From the IMG/VR virus record IMGVR_UViG_3300044611_001959, positions 1 to 22,865 of that record: DNA of 22,865 bases, one strand, 5' to 3'. Of the stretch, positions 1 through 6,319 are shown in pieces. Made by a program: the position numbers and the translations under genes. The notes below the pieces were generated by a model. That model worked only from the letters and a program-made list of their open reading frames with translations, did no database searches and had not been told where the DNA came from. Source of the stretch: a virus. Every line of letters begins with the position of its first letter. Positions within the stretch are counted from its first letter, which is position 1.

Positions 1-2229
1 CTTCACGATGCGCAGGTTGCGCACGCCGGCCACCTTGAGCAGCGCCTTCTCATGCACCGGCACGCGCTCTTCGAAGGTGCCCAGCACGGCCTTCTCGGCC
101 AGCGTGGCCTTCAGCGCAAAGCCCGACAGCGCATCGACGCCGATCTGCCCCAGGGCGTCGGCCGCGACCTTCGATTCGGGCGTGTGCGAGGCCAGGTCGA
201 AGCTGATGTGCAGGATGCGCTGCATGATCGCGTCGGACGCCGCCACCGGCGCGTTCTGGCTGATCGTCAGCGCGCCGCGGAAGGGCGGCTCATAGGTCTC
301 GTTGCCGCTGTTCTTCACGCCGCGCGAATACACGCTGCGGCCGTTGTAGAGCGGCTTCAGTTCGTCCCAGTCGAAGCCCTTCTGCTTGTTCCTGTCCTCT
401 TCGGTGCGGTCGCCCTCGATCAGCACCACCGGCAGGCCCGACACCTGGCTGAAATTGCGCGCCCGGGCGGCCATGGTCGACTTGCTCGGGTCGAAGCCCT
501 CGTAGTCGCTGCGGCCGGCCAGGCGCCAGAGGAACTCGATCAGTGTCGACTTGCCGGCGCCCGGCTCGCCCACCAGCTCGATGAAGGGGTAACTCTTGTG
601 CTTCTGGCGGATCTGTTCGGCGAACAGCGAGCCGAGCCAGAAGGCCAGCGCCGCAATGCCCTTGTGGTGGTAGCACTGCCACAGCAGGCTCACCCACTCG
701 GTGCTGAATTCCTTCAGGTCGGCGTTGATCGCCAGATCCACCGACCGGTTCAGGCTCTTGATCGACAGCCGGCCGATGTCGAAGAAGTCCTCGTCGTTCA
801 GCGGCACCAGCTTGCCGGCCTTCACCGCGACGTCATTGAACACCCAGGCGCCGTGGTCGCGGCTGTAGCCGATGTAGTCGATGGTCTCGACCGTCTTGAT
901 GCGCGCCAGCCAGCGCTTCAGCATCGCGTCGAGCTGGTGCGCGTTGCCGGTGAACACCGCGCCGGCGGCGATGCCGAGCAGGCGCTTCTTGAACTCGCTG
1001 GCGCTGGCCAGCTGCCCGCCGGTGAAGGTGTTGTTGACCGACGGCCCGTCGTGCGGAAAGTCGATGCGGAAGTAGTACCAGCTCTCGTCGGTCAGCAGGT
1101 TGGCCTGGTAGTACAGCGCCGTGGGATAGCAGTTGGCGATTTCGGTGACTAGGCCGGCCTCCAGCAGCGCCTTGTCGCGGATCTCGTTCTTGTCGAGGTC
1201 GGGGAACTGGTTTTCCAGTTCTGTGCTCGACTTGTTCATCTTTTCCAGATCGAGCTTGAACCACCAGAGCTTGTTGTCGAACTCGAAGCTGAACGACTGC
1301 CAGCCGTGCCGGGAATACATCAGCCGCGCCTTTTCCGGTGCGCTCTCGGCCAGCAGCAGCGCGCCCTGGTAGCGGTAGTCCTCGACGTCCTTCTTTTCCA
1401 GCCGGCCGCGCTGGTGCATGTCGTTCCAGTCGAGCTTGGCTTTGCCCTCGAAGGCGATCACCGCCGCCGTCGCCTCCCAGCCCTGCTCGCGGCTCTTCTT
1501 CACCCACTGCCTGGCATAGCGCCGGCCGGCGCGGTCGCCGTCCAGCCCCCACACCAGCTTCGGCCGGGCGACGCCGTTTGCCTCGCACCCCGCGGCCAGC
1601 TCGGTCAGGCTGGTGCCGGGGTAGTTGTTGCAGCTCATCGCCGCCACCGCCGCCACGTCGTGATGCAGCCAGGCAATGGCGTCGAAGATGCCCTCGACGA
1701 TCCACAGCTCGGCGGGTATTTCTCCGATCAGCGCGAAAGGCGGCTGCCACCAGGTGCCGGCGTACTTGCCGCGGAAAGTCGCCTTGCGATCGCCGAAGCG
1801 GTCCGGCCGGTCGATGATGCGTTCCCACCATGCGTCGCCCGTGAGGGGGAAGCGCACCGTCGCCGAGCCGAGCTTCTTCTCCGGGTCGTAGTAGCTCTCT
1901 TGCTTGTACCAGCCGGCGATCTTCGCCAGGTCGAAGCCGCGTGCATCTCGCAGGTAGGCGTCGGCCGCCGCGTTCGGCGCCGCCGGCGTCGCCTTGTAGC
2001 GATCGCCCCAGCTCTCGAACAGGTCGGAGTAGATCTCCTTGACGTGGAACTCGACGCCGCACTTGTTGGCCCGGCCGCAACGCAGCACCCAGGGGTGCTC
2101 GGCGCTGGTGAACATTTCCTTCTTGTCGCAGCTCGGGCACTTGCCCTTGGTCAGCCAGGTGCCGGAAGGCTTGAAGCCGTAGTCCCGCTCGAGCCGGGAG
2201 GTAATGTCGCTGTGCAGTTGATGGTTCAT
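1..2229 (-). CDS. TOPRIM primase-helicase, C-terminus beyond the window
   Basis: The frame is open from an ATG at 2229 to the window edge with no stop, giving 743 residues so far. An N-terminal zinc ribbon is seen as C31-x2-C34 and C51-x5-C57. A TOPRIM domain follows, with the catalytic glutamate E179 in a VEG motif and the metal-binding pair D230/D232 in LDGDRAG. A P-loop ATPase has Walker A GEPGAGKST at 554-562 and a VVLIEGD strand near residue 600 as likely Walker B. This order is that of phage primase-helicases that synthesise RNA primers and unwind DNA at the fork. No clear ribosome site precedes the ATG, but no better in-frame start exists upstream. It is last in the early operon after the Ogr-like gene. 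In P2 the replication protein is the rolling-circle nuclease A, so this phage probably replicates differently. Domain reading is firm; the subfamily is not. Confidence 0.88.
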   Translation of the reverse strand, partial: MNHQLHSDITSRLERDYGFKPSGTWLTKGKCPSCDKKEMFTSAEHPWVLRCGRANKCGVEFHVKEIYSDLFESWGDRYKATPAAPNAAADAYLRDARGFDLAKIAGWYKQESYYDPEKKLGSATVRFPLTGDAWWERIIDRPDRFGDRKATFRGKYAGTWWQPPFALIGEIPAELWIVEGIFDAIAWLHHDVAAVAAMSCNNYPGTSLTELAAGCEANGVARPKLVWGLDGDRAGRRYARQWVKKSREQGWEATAAVIAFEGKAKLDWNDMHQRGRLEKKDVEDYRYQGALLLAESAPEKARLMYSRHGWQSFSFEFDNKLWWFKLDLEKMNKSSTELENQFPDLDKNEIRDKALLEAGLVTEIANCYPTALYYQANLLTDESWYYFRIDFPHDGPSVNNTFTGGQLASASEFKKRLLGIAAGAVFTGNAHQLDAMLKRWLARIKTVETIDYIGYSRDHGAWVFNDVAVKAGKLVPLNDEDFFDIGRLSIKSLNRSVDLAINADLKEFSTEWVSLLWQCYHHKGIAALAFWLGSLFAEQIRQKHKSYPFIELVGEPGAGKSTLIEFLWRLAGRSDYEGFDPSKSTMAARARNFSQVSGLPVVLIEGDRTEEDRNKQKGFDWDELKPLYNGRSVYSRGVKNSGNETYEPPFRGALTISQNAPVAASDAIMQRILHISFDLASHTPESKVAADALGQIGVDALSGFALKATLAEKAVLGTFEERVPVHEKALLKVAGVRNLRIVK

Positions 2230-2255
2230 CGAAATTTGGGCAAAAAGAGTCCTCG

Positions 2256-2273
2256 CATGCCGAATCCGGCATG
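2256..2273 (-). promoter_or_regulatory. Perfect hairpin between ogr-like and primase genes
   Basis: Arms CATGCCG and CGGCATG with a four-base loop form a perfect 7-bp stem in the 84-base gap between the Ogr-like gene and the primase. On the minus strand it is followed nine bases later by five Ts and then the primase start. It could attenuate transcription into the primase gene or mask its translation start. The T-run is too far from the stem for a classic terminator. Confidence 0.4.
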
Positions 2274-2313
2274 ACGGTGTAATCAGTGGGGAAAGATCAG
2301 CCGGGCGGGCTGT

Positions 2314-2604
2314 TTAGCTGCTGTCGAGAGCCATGGCGCGGGGGTGTGGGCAGTCCAGCGCCAGGCCGAGCTGCTTGCTGTCGGGTTTGTGGTACGCCGG
2401 CGAGCGCGGGGATAGGGGGATGTAGACCTTCGGGTTCGGCGTCATCGATGGCGCGATGGTGCGCACCGCCGCCGTGTGAGCCACCCAGGTGTGGGCGCAC
2501 TCGATGTTCGAGCATTGGAGCTGATGTTCCTGCACCGACTCGCTCATCGGCCGGCTGGTGCGGATCGTGGCCCAATGCTGGCAGTGAGGGCACTTGATGC
2601 GCAT
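2314..2604 (-). CDS. ogr: Ogr/Delta-type zinc-finger late transcription activator
   Basis: This 96-residue protein begins with C5-x2-C8, then 22 residues, then C31-x4-C36. That is exactly the C-x2-C-x22-C-x4-C zinc motif of P2 Ogr, P4 Delta and 186 B. These proteins bind a dyad near -55 of late promoters and recruit RNA polymerase through the alpha subunit C-terminal domain. Length is close to the 72-82 residues of Ogr/B with an extra proline-rich tail from about residue 55 onward. The ATG overlaps the stop of the 27-residue membrane ORF (ATGA), so translation is coupled. Sitting in the early operon behind the repressed promoter, it would tie late expression to induction. A matching candidate target lies upstream of the sheath gene at 11567-11589. 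Confidence 0.85.
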   Translation of the reverse strand: MRIKCPHCQHWATIRTSRPMSESVQEHQLQCSNIECAHTWVAHTAAVRTIAPSMTPNPKVYIPLSPRSPAYHKPDSKQLGLALDCPHPRAMALDSS

Positions 2605-2687
2605 CAGCTCAGCGCCCCGATCAGAAGGGCGGCGCCGATGGCCAGCACGGCCAGCACGATCAATGTCGTCACGAAGGCGCGGATCAT
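2604..2687 (-). CDS. 27-residue single-span membrane peptide
   Basis: A tiny frame starts at an ATG overlapping the stop of the YdaT-like gene (ATGA) and ends in an ATGA overlap with the Ogr-like gene. The overlaps on both sides are the main argument that it is translated. After Met-Ile-Arg the peptide is almost entirely Val, Leu, Ile, Ala and Gly over residues 5-26, which predicts one transmembrane helix. No family is recognised. It may be a small inner-membrane protein of the phage (for example an exclusion or regulatory peptide) or merely a device to couple Ogr translation. Function is unknown. Confidence 0.6.
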   Translation of the reverse strand: MIRAFVTTLIVLAVLAIGAALLIGALS

Positions 2688-3274
2688 TTCGTTACCCCCT
2701 TGGCCTTGCGCCGCAGCAGCCGGCTCATCAGGGCCAGCGCCCGCTGCCCGGCCGCCGCCAGCCGCGACAGCTTCACCTTGGCCGCCTCCGGCTCGCCCGT
2801 GTCGACGCCGTCCAGCAGTGCCGACATCGCCACCTCGGCCGCCGCCGCCGTGGTCACGATCTCGCGAAAGTGCATCACCACCACGGCCGTCTGGTCGCCG
2901 CTCGCGGCGGCCGCGTCGAAGCCGATCGACTGCGCGCTCAATTCCACCGGCTCCAGCAGCGCATTGACCAGCGCCAGCCGGCGCTCCATCGGCAGCGCCG
3001 CCAGGATCGACCACAGGAAGTTGATTGGCAGCAGGTTCTTGTCCTTGGTCGAATCGTCGAGCCAGCGGAAAACGCGGTCGGCATTGACCCGCATCCGTTC
3101 GAACGCGTCGCGGGTCGGCGGGTCGAAATGGATCCCGGCGAGGTGGTCGAAGCCGAGCCGATCATGGGTGCTGACGATCACGTCGGCCACCGTCTCGCGG
3201 CTCCAGCGGTTGTCGCGGCGCCAGGCCTCGGCGTGGTCGCGGATGATGGCGATGGGGGTGCGGGACGTGGTCAT
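2684..3274 (-). CDS. YdaT-like phage regulatory protein (tentative)
   Basis: The protein has 196 residues and lies in the early operon, its ATG overlapping the stop of the upstream gene (ATGA). The central part, about residues 60-110, contains a VFRWLDD segment followed by an LP.ERRLAL stretch. This recalls the Rac-prophage YdaT family, DNA-binding regulators that are toxic on overexpression. The C-terminal 80 residues are Ala-rich, helical and end in a basic tail (RRKAKGVTK). Position between the small early proteins and Ogr fits a control gene of CII or YdaT kind. The family link rests on memory of the motif pattern and is only moderately sure; the gene itself is firm from codon use and coupling. 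Confidence 0.7.
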   Translation of the reverse strand: MTTSRTPIAIIRDHAEAWRRDNRWSRETVADVIVSTHDRLGFDHLAGIHFDPPTRDAFERMRVNADRVFRWLDDSTKDKNLLPINFLWSILAALPMERRLALVNALLEPVELSAQSIGFDAAAASGDQTAVVVMHFREIVTTAAAAEVAMSALLDGVDTGEPEAAKVKLSRLAAAGQRALALMSRLLRRKAKGVTK

Positions 3275-3576
3275 GCCGTGGCCACCTCGGGGTCGGCATG
3301 GTTGGCACGGGCAAAGCGCTGGTCGGCCTCATTCCAGTAAATCCGGTATTCCCACAGCTTGTCGGGCGCCGCGCCGGCATCCCATTCCGCCATGTTCTCC
3401 GGCTCGTTGAGCAGATCGGCGAGGATCTGCATCTGGCTGCGCGTGACGTTGTTGCGCTCCATGCTGTAGCCGGTGCGCTGGGCCGCCCCTTTACCCTGGC
3501 GATCCATCAGCACGCCACGGGTGCTGACGAAGAATCTGGCACGTTCGTGCGTGTTGTGCTGCATGACGGTACCCAT
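3271..3576 (-). CDS. Hypothetical early phage protein, 101 residues
   Basis: No family is recognised. The protein is hydrophilic, with no membrane span or signal peptide, and has a Trp/Tyr-rich stretch (about residues 64-82, LWEYRIYWNEAD). A second in-frame ATG four codons inside (at 3564) could be the true start. The first start has a weak AGG eight bases upstream. Only eight bases separate it from the ribbon-helix-helix-like gene ahead, and its stop overlaps the ATG of the YdaT-like gene behind, so it belongs to the early operon. It could be a small replication or anti-host factor, but nothing in the sequence decides this. Confidence 0.7.
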   Translation of the reverse strand: MGTVMQHNTHERARFFVSTRGVLMDRQGKGAAQRTGYSMERNNVTRSQMQILADLLNEPENMAEWDAGAAPDKLWEYRIYWNEADQRFARANHADPEVATA

Positions 3577-3584
3577 TTGGCGAC

Positions 3585-3785
3585 CTATGCTGTCGTCAAC
3601 GGTGGCGTCGCTATGACGAAAGGCAGCCCCTTCAAATAGGCCTCCCTCGCCAACGCCGACCGGCTCACGTTCCGTTCGGCCGCGATGCGAGCCGCATCTT
3701 TCAATTCGCCGGGCATCAGCCGCAGCGCGATCGGCTTCGTTTTGACGATTCCCGCGGGGTTGCGGGAGTTGTGCGGCTTCTGCAT
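3585..3785 (-). CDS. Small ribbon-helix-helix-like protein, first gene of early operon
   Basis: This 66-residue basic protein has a short strand-like stretch (KPIALRL, about residues 17-23) followed by two predicted helices. This is the layout of Arc/CopG/MetJ-type dimeric DNA-binding proteins. It starts at an ATG with an AAGGTGA ribosome site seven bases upstream. It is the first gene after the leftward promoter, the place where P2-like phages put Cox or a Cro-like protein. It may therefore control the switch or excision. No catalytic motif is present. The fold call is by pattern only; an unrelated small helical protein remains possible. Confidence 0.72.
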   Translation of the reverse strand: MQKPHNSRNPAGIVKTKPIALRLMPGELKDAARIAAERNVSRSALAREAYLKGLPFVIATPPLTTA

Positions 3786-3811
3786 AGTGTCACCTTGAGG
3801 AAGTGTTACAC
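3786..3811. promoter_or_regulatory. Direct repeat AGTGTYAC, operator candidate
   Basis: AGTGTCAC at 3786-3793 and AGTGTTACAC at 3802-3811 lie 16 bases apart start to start, immediately upstream of the small early gene and over the predicted start point of its promoter. The second copy recurs as a perfect palindrome at 4324-4336. A regulator bound here would block leftward transcription. Confidence 0.5.
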
Positions 3812-3812
3812 G

Positions 3813-3842
3813 ATTTTAGGTAGCTGTTTAGCTACTTGTCAA
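3813..3842 (-). promoter_or_regulatory. Leftward early promoter
   Basis: On the minus strand a perfect -35 box TTGACA (3842-3837) is followed after 18 bases by TAAAAT (3818-3813), five of six matches to the -10 consensus. The start point would be near 3806, about 20 bases before the ATG of the first early gene. It faces away from the repressor gene and is overlapped by operator-like repeats, as expected for a temperate-phage lytic promoter. Confidence 0.75.
3820..3835. promoter_or_regulatory. Inverted repeat GTAGCT-N4-AGCTAC, repressor operator candidate
   Basis: A perfect inverted repeat with six-base arms and a four-base centre (GTTT) lies wholly between the -35 and -10 boxes of the leftward promoter. 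It also lies just upstream of the repressor start at 3858. A dimeric helix-turn-helix repressor bound here would cover the promoter. Which protein binds is inferred. Confidence 0.6.
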
Positions 3843-3857
3843 GGGAAATTTTGCCGA

Positions 3858-4205
3858 ATGGCGACTATTGGGGAAAGACTCAAGGCGGAGCGGGTGCGCC
3901 TGAAATACAGCCAGGAGGCGTTCGGCGATGCCGCCGGCGTGGGTAAGCATTCTCAAATTCGCTATGAAAAAGGGGAGCGGTCGCCGGATGGCGACTATCT
4001 CGCGGCGATCGCCAACCTCGAAGTCGACGTGTTGTTCATCATCACCGGGCATCGCCAGCCCTACCTTGCTGAGTCGGAAGATCTGCGAGACACCTACCTG
4101 ACGCCCGCGCGTCGCCTCGCTGGTGATATTGCCGGCATGAACCTCAGCCCCGATGATGCCGAACTGTTGCTCACCATTGCGCAGCGACTCCGCCCACCGG
4201 GCTAG
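3858..4205 (+). CDS. XRE-family (Cro/CI-type) phage repressor
   Basis: This 115-residue protein opens with a helix-turn-helix of XRE type at about residues 5-60. The motif runs GERLKAER, then SQEAFGDAAGV as the turn, and a YEKGERSP hallmark, followed by the typical DVLFIITG strand near 65. There is no LexA-like protease domain, so it is the short P2 C-type repressor rather than a lambda CI type. The ATG at 3858 was chosen because the HTH starts directly after it and because a longer frame from 3771 would run back through the promoter into the divergent gene. It is transcribed opposite to the early operon, with the operator-like repeats between them. Probable role: keep the early promoter silent and maintain lysogeny. 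Confidence 0.88.
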   Translation: MATIGERLKAERVRLKYSQEAFGDAAGVGKHSQIRYEKGERSPDGDYLAAIANLEVDVLFIITGHRQPYLAESEDLRDTYLTPARRLAGDIAGMNLSPDDAELLLTIAQRLRPPG

Positions 4206-4261
4206 GCCGGCTATTTCACGTTCGATCAACATACCGGCCATAATGACAAGCCGTTGACAGC

Positions 4262-4302
4262 GAACGACGCGGAAAAACGTCGTTCCGGTCGGTATTTCCG
4301 CG
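4262..4302 (+). repeat. Two interlocking inverted repeats, possible pseudoknot
   Basis: GAACGACG (4262-4269) pairs perfectly with CGTCGTTC (4278-4285). CGCGGAAA (4268-4275), which lies mostly in the first loop, pairs perfectly with TTTCCGCG (4295-4302). The two stems are either alternatives or, with the shared two bases given to one of them, an H-type pseudoknot. It lies 57 bases after the repressor stop. No T-run follows, so it is not an ordinary terminator. Confidence 0.5.
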
Positions 4303-4323
4303 TTAGCCAAGTCACTACCTGCG

Positions 4324-4336
4324 CAGTGTTACACTG
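4324..4336 (+). promoter_or_regulatory. Perfect palindrome CAGTGTTACACTG with extended -10
   Basis: A 13-bp perfect palindrome shares AGTGTTACAC with the divergent operator region at 3802-3811. Inside it TG-t-TACACT (4327-4335) fits an extended -10 element, which would start transcription near 4342, about 20 bases before the ATG at 4363. No good -35 is seen. Binding here would shut off the secreted-protein pair. Confidence 0.5.
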
Positions 4337-4362
4337 TCGCATGTCATACCGTGGGGGACGGC

Positions 4363-4605
4363 ATGCGCATACGATCGATCCTGCTCCTTGCCATATTTCT
4401 GTCGACCGCTGTTGCTGCGCGTCAGGCGTACCCGGCGAACAAGCCCTGCAGTGGAAAGAAGGGCGGCATCTCGCATTGCATGGGCCAGTTCTTCATCTGC
4501 CGCGACGGCACCACCAGCCAGTCGAAGAAGGATTGCCGATCGTTCGGCGGCGTGCACGATCAACGACCGGAGCCGGCGCCGAAGGAAAAGGGGAAGCGCA
4601 AATGA
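4363..4605 (+). CDS. Small secreted four-cysteine protein
   Basis: This 80-residue protein has a clear Sec signal peptide: basic start MRIR, hydrophobic core at 6-17 and a likely AVA-A cut near residue 18. The mature part is small and basic, with cysteines at 29, 39, 46 and 58 that could form two disulfides in the periplasm. It carries a CSGKKGGISHC stretch and a QSKKDC stretch that I recall from small uncharacterised bacterial proteins. The C-terminus is Lys/Pro-rich. ATG 4363 is preferred over GTG 4351 because GGGGGA just upstream then serves as ribosome site. It overlaps the next gene (ATGA). It is not needed for virion building, and its plus-strand place beside the repressor suggests a lysogenic-conversion gene. 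Function is unknown. Confidence 0.72.
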   Translation: MRIRSILLLAIFLSTAVAARQAYPANKPCSGKKGGISHCMGQFFICRDGTTSQSKKDCRSFGGVHDQRPEPAPKEKGKRK

Positions 4606-4916
4606 ATGCACGATGGATACTGCTGCTGGCGTTTGCGATGGTTGCTTGTGCCGACGACCCATTGCCGCCGCGCACCGCCGCGGTCAAGGCCGCCGACTAT
4701 GGCGACGCATGGCCGCTGTTGGCCCTGCAGGCGACCCTCGGTTGCGACCCGCCCTCGATCGTCTACATCGAGTTGAACGGCAAGCGCTACGGGCTCAACG
4801 GCAAGGCGCTGAGCGCAGGCATGCCGCGCGGCGATGAGATTTCGAAGTCCGGGAACGCCGCCGCGCTCACCGTGTTTATACAGCCCGCGCTGGCGCTGTG
4901 TCCTGGTCGATACTGA
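4602..4916 (+). CDS. DUF2511-like putative lipoprotein
   Basis: This 104-residue protein begins with a signal sequence ending in MVAC, with C16 as a possible lipidated residue. The methionine three before the cysteine makes the lipobox imperfect, so a plain Sec signal is also possible. The mature part has the pattern of DUF2511 (YebY-like) periplasmic proteins: YGDAWPL, a cysteine in LGCDPP, then an ELNGKRYGLNGKA strand pair. C48 and C100 may pair. The ATG overlaps the stop of the four-cysteine gene (ATGA), so the two are co-translated and both exported. Together they look like envelope-directed cargo of the prophage. The family call is moderate and the role unknown. Confidence 0.65.
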   Translation: MNARWILLLAFAMVACADDPLPPRTAAVKAADYGDAWPLLALQATLGCDPPSIVYIELNGKRYGLNGKALSAGMPRGDEISKSGNAAALTVFIQPALALCPGRY

Positions 4917-4943
4917 TCGCCGTCCCGCCAGCGCCGACTTTTT
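4887..4943 (+). terminator. Possible terminator after the cargo genes
   Basis: GCGCTGGCG (4887-4895) pairs perfectly with CGCCAGCGC (4926-4934), followed by CGAC and five Ts (4939-4943). The 30-base loop is long for an intrinsic terminator. It lies at the point where plus-strand cargo genes meet the end of the minus-strand tail operon, where a stop is expected. The T-run overlaps the gpD stop codon. Confidence 0.4.
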
Positions 4944-6306
4944 ACCCTGGAATCTCCGTCGCCCGGATCTCCAGTTCAACCGTCGTCGTGTAGCCCGCGT
5001 CCGTCACGTTGTGCACCACACGGCTGACGATCCAGTCCGTGCCGTCGATCGATGGCTTCCAGCCGCGCACCGTGGCGGGCAGCTCGGGGATCAGATCCGG
5101 GCGGCCGCTGGCCAGCGTGATCGAGAAGGTTGCCACGCCGCGCTGCAGGCGTCGCCATTCGGCCCGTGCGCCGCGGCGGGCATTTTCCCTGGTGGCATAG
5201 ACGTGCCGCAGCGTCTTGATGTTGTCGGCGCCGTGCTCGATGGCGACGTGCGGCGCGCCGCTTGCTGAGCGTGCCTGTGCGGCGGCGGCGTCTCGCGCGG
5301 CGAGGCCGGCGGCGTTGTTCTGTTCCTTCGCTTCATCGGCGCGGCCGTAGCTCACCTTTCCCGACGTCTTGAGGTTGCGGTCGTCGTAGGCGACCTCGAC
5401 GCCCGCATAGCGGGTGCGGAAGGCCGTGTTCTTTGCGCGCCGCTTCCATTCCTTTTTGGCGTGGCGAAGGGCCGCATGGCGGCTCTTGGCGGGCCGACCG
5501 CCCAGCAGCAGGTACTCGGCCTTGGGCTCCGGCGTCGGCGCCGCCACGGGCGTCCTGCGCGTGCTCTCGGCGGCGTCCTCGTTCTTGCCCCAGACGATCT
5601 CGCCCTTTTCGCCCTTGGCGATGTCGTACCAGGTGGCGCGCACATGGGTGTAGCTCTCGCGGTCGGCGATGGCGAAGCGGTGGCTGTCGCCGCTGCTGCG
5701 TTCGATCAGCACGACGGGGAAGGGCTTGCCGCTGGCCGAGGTGCCGCGCCCGGCGTGGATGAACAGCAGCCGGCCGTTCTTCACCGCGGCGATGGCGTCG
5801 AACTGGCGCGCCAGGCGCGTCAGCAGGTTGGCCGACGATTCATTGGTCTGGTCGATGTGGTCGACAACGATTTCGGCCAGCGACATCGAGACGGACGGAA
5901 TCAGGTCGTTCTCGGTGGCGATGGTGCGCACAATGTCGCGAATCATCTTGCCGTGAAACGAGCGCTCGCGCTGGGTGGTCAGCCCGCTGCGCAGATCCGC
6001 GCTGCGCGCCCGCACGGTGAGCTTGTCCGGCGCGCCGCTGTGCTCGAGCTCGTCGACGGTGTAGCTGCCCTTGTCCACCAGTGTGGCGCCGGCCTCGGAC
6101 GCCCATCCCAGGGCGAGGCGGATCAGCGCGCCGCGCGGCGGCAGATCCAGCTTGCCGTCGCTGTCGTCCAGATCGATGTCGAGCTGGTCGGCTTCGAAGC
6201 CGCGATTGTCGGTGAGGGTGAGGCTCACCAGGCGGTCGGCGATCCTGGCCGTGATGTCGGCGCCATCGACGGAGAGCGTCCAGGCCGGGCGCGAATGTGC
6301 GTCCAT
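4942..6306 (-). CDS. D: Tail/late control protein gpD
   Basis: This 454-residue protein is of the phage late control D family (P2 gpD, Mu gp44-like hub). gpD forms the central baseplate hub at the tip of the tail tube, against which the tape measure and the gpV spike sit. It opens with the family's short strand-rich domain (about 8-95, with a DLDDSDGKLDLPPRG segment) and ends in a domain with PDLIPELPATVRGW and DWIVSRVVHNVTDAGYTTTVELE, typical of the family. It is longer than P2 gpD (about 387), partly through an Ala/Arg-rich low-complexity stretch near residues 325-350. It is the last gene of the late operon; its ATG follows gpU by 13 bases, as in P2. Confidence 0.93.
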   Translation of the reverse strand: MDAHSRPAWTLSVDGADITARIADRLVSLTLTDNRGFEADQLDIDLDDSDGKLDLPPRGALIRLALGWASEAGATLVDKGSYTVDELEHSGAPDKLTVRARSADLRSGLTTQRERSFHGKMIRDIVRTIATENDLIPSVSMSLAEIVVDHIDQTNESSANLLTRLARQFDAIAAVKNGRLLFIHAGRGTSASGKPFPVVLIERSSGDSHRFAIADRESYTHVRATWYDIAKGEKGEIVWGKNEDAAESTRRTPVAAPTPEPKAEYLLLGGRPAKSRHAALRHAKKEWKRRAKNTAFRTRYAGVEVAYDDRNLKTSGKVSYGRADEAKEQNNAAGLAARDAAAAQARSASGAPHVAIEHGADNIKTLRHVYATRENARRGARAEWRRLQRGVATFSITLASGRPDLIPELPATVRGWKPSIDGTDWIVSRVVHNVTDAGYTTTVELEIRATEIPG

Positions 6307-6319
6307 CAGGCGGCTGGCA

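Larger units (their letters stand above)
4206..4362. other. Regulatory spacer between repressor and cargo genes
   Basis: These 157 bases hold no convincing gene. They contain the overlapping inverted repeats at 4262-4302, the palindrome at 4324-4336 and a probable promoter for the two plus-strand genes that follow. It is the largest gene-free stretch in the window. Confidence 0.6.

Noticed and set aside
52-1152. A 366-codon plus-strand frame opposite the primase
   Set aside because: Antisense shadow with Val/Ala/His/Arg-biased composition and no recognisable motif.
833-2272. A 479-codon minus-strand frame starting at the hairpin
   Set aside because: It overlaps the primase gene in another frame and is a low-complexity Arg/Ala/Gly translation, while the primase frame carries zinc, TOPRIM and P-loop motifs in order.
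3771-3857. Longer start for the repressor at 3771
   Set aside because: It would translate through the operator and the divergent promoter, and the extra residues do not belong to the helix-turn-helix family.
4254-4259. TTGACA as a -35 box for the secreted pair
   Set aside because: No acceptable -10 lies 15-19 bases downstream; the sequence there is the first inverted repeat.
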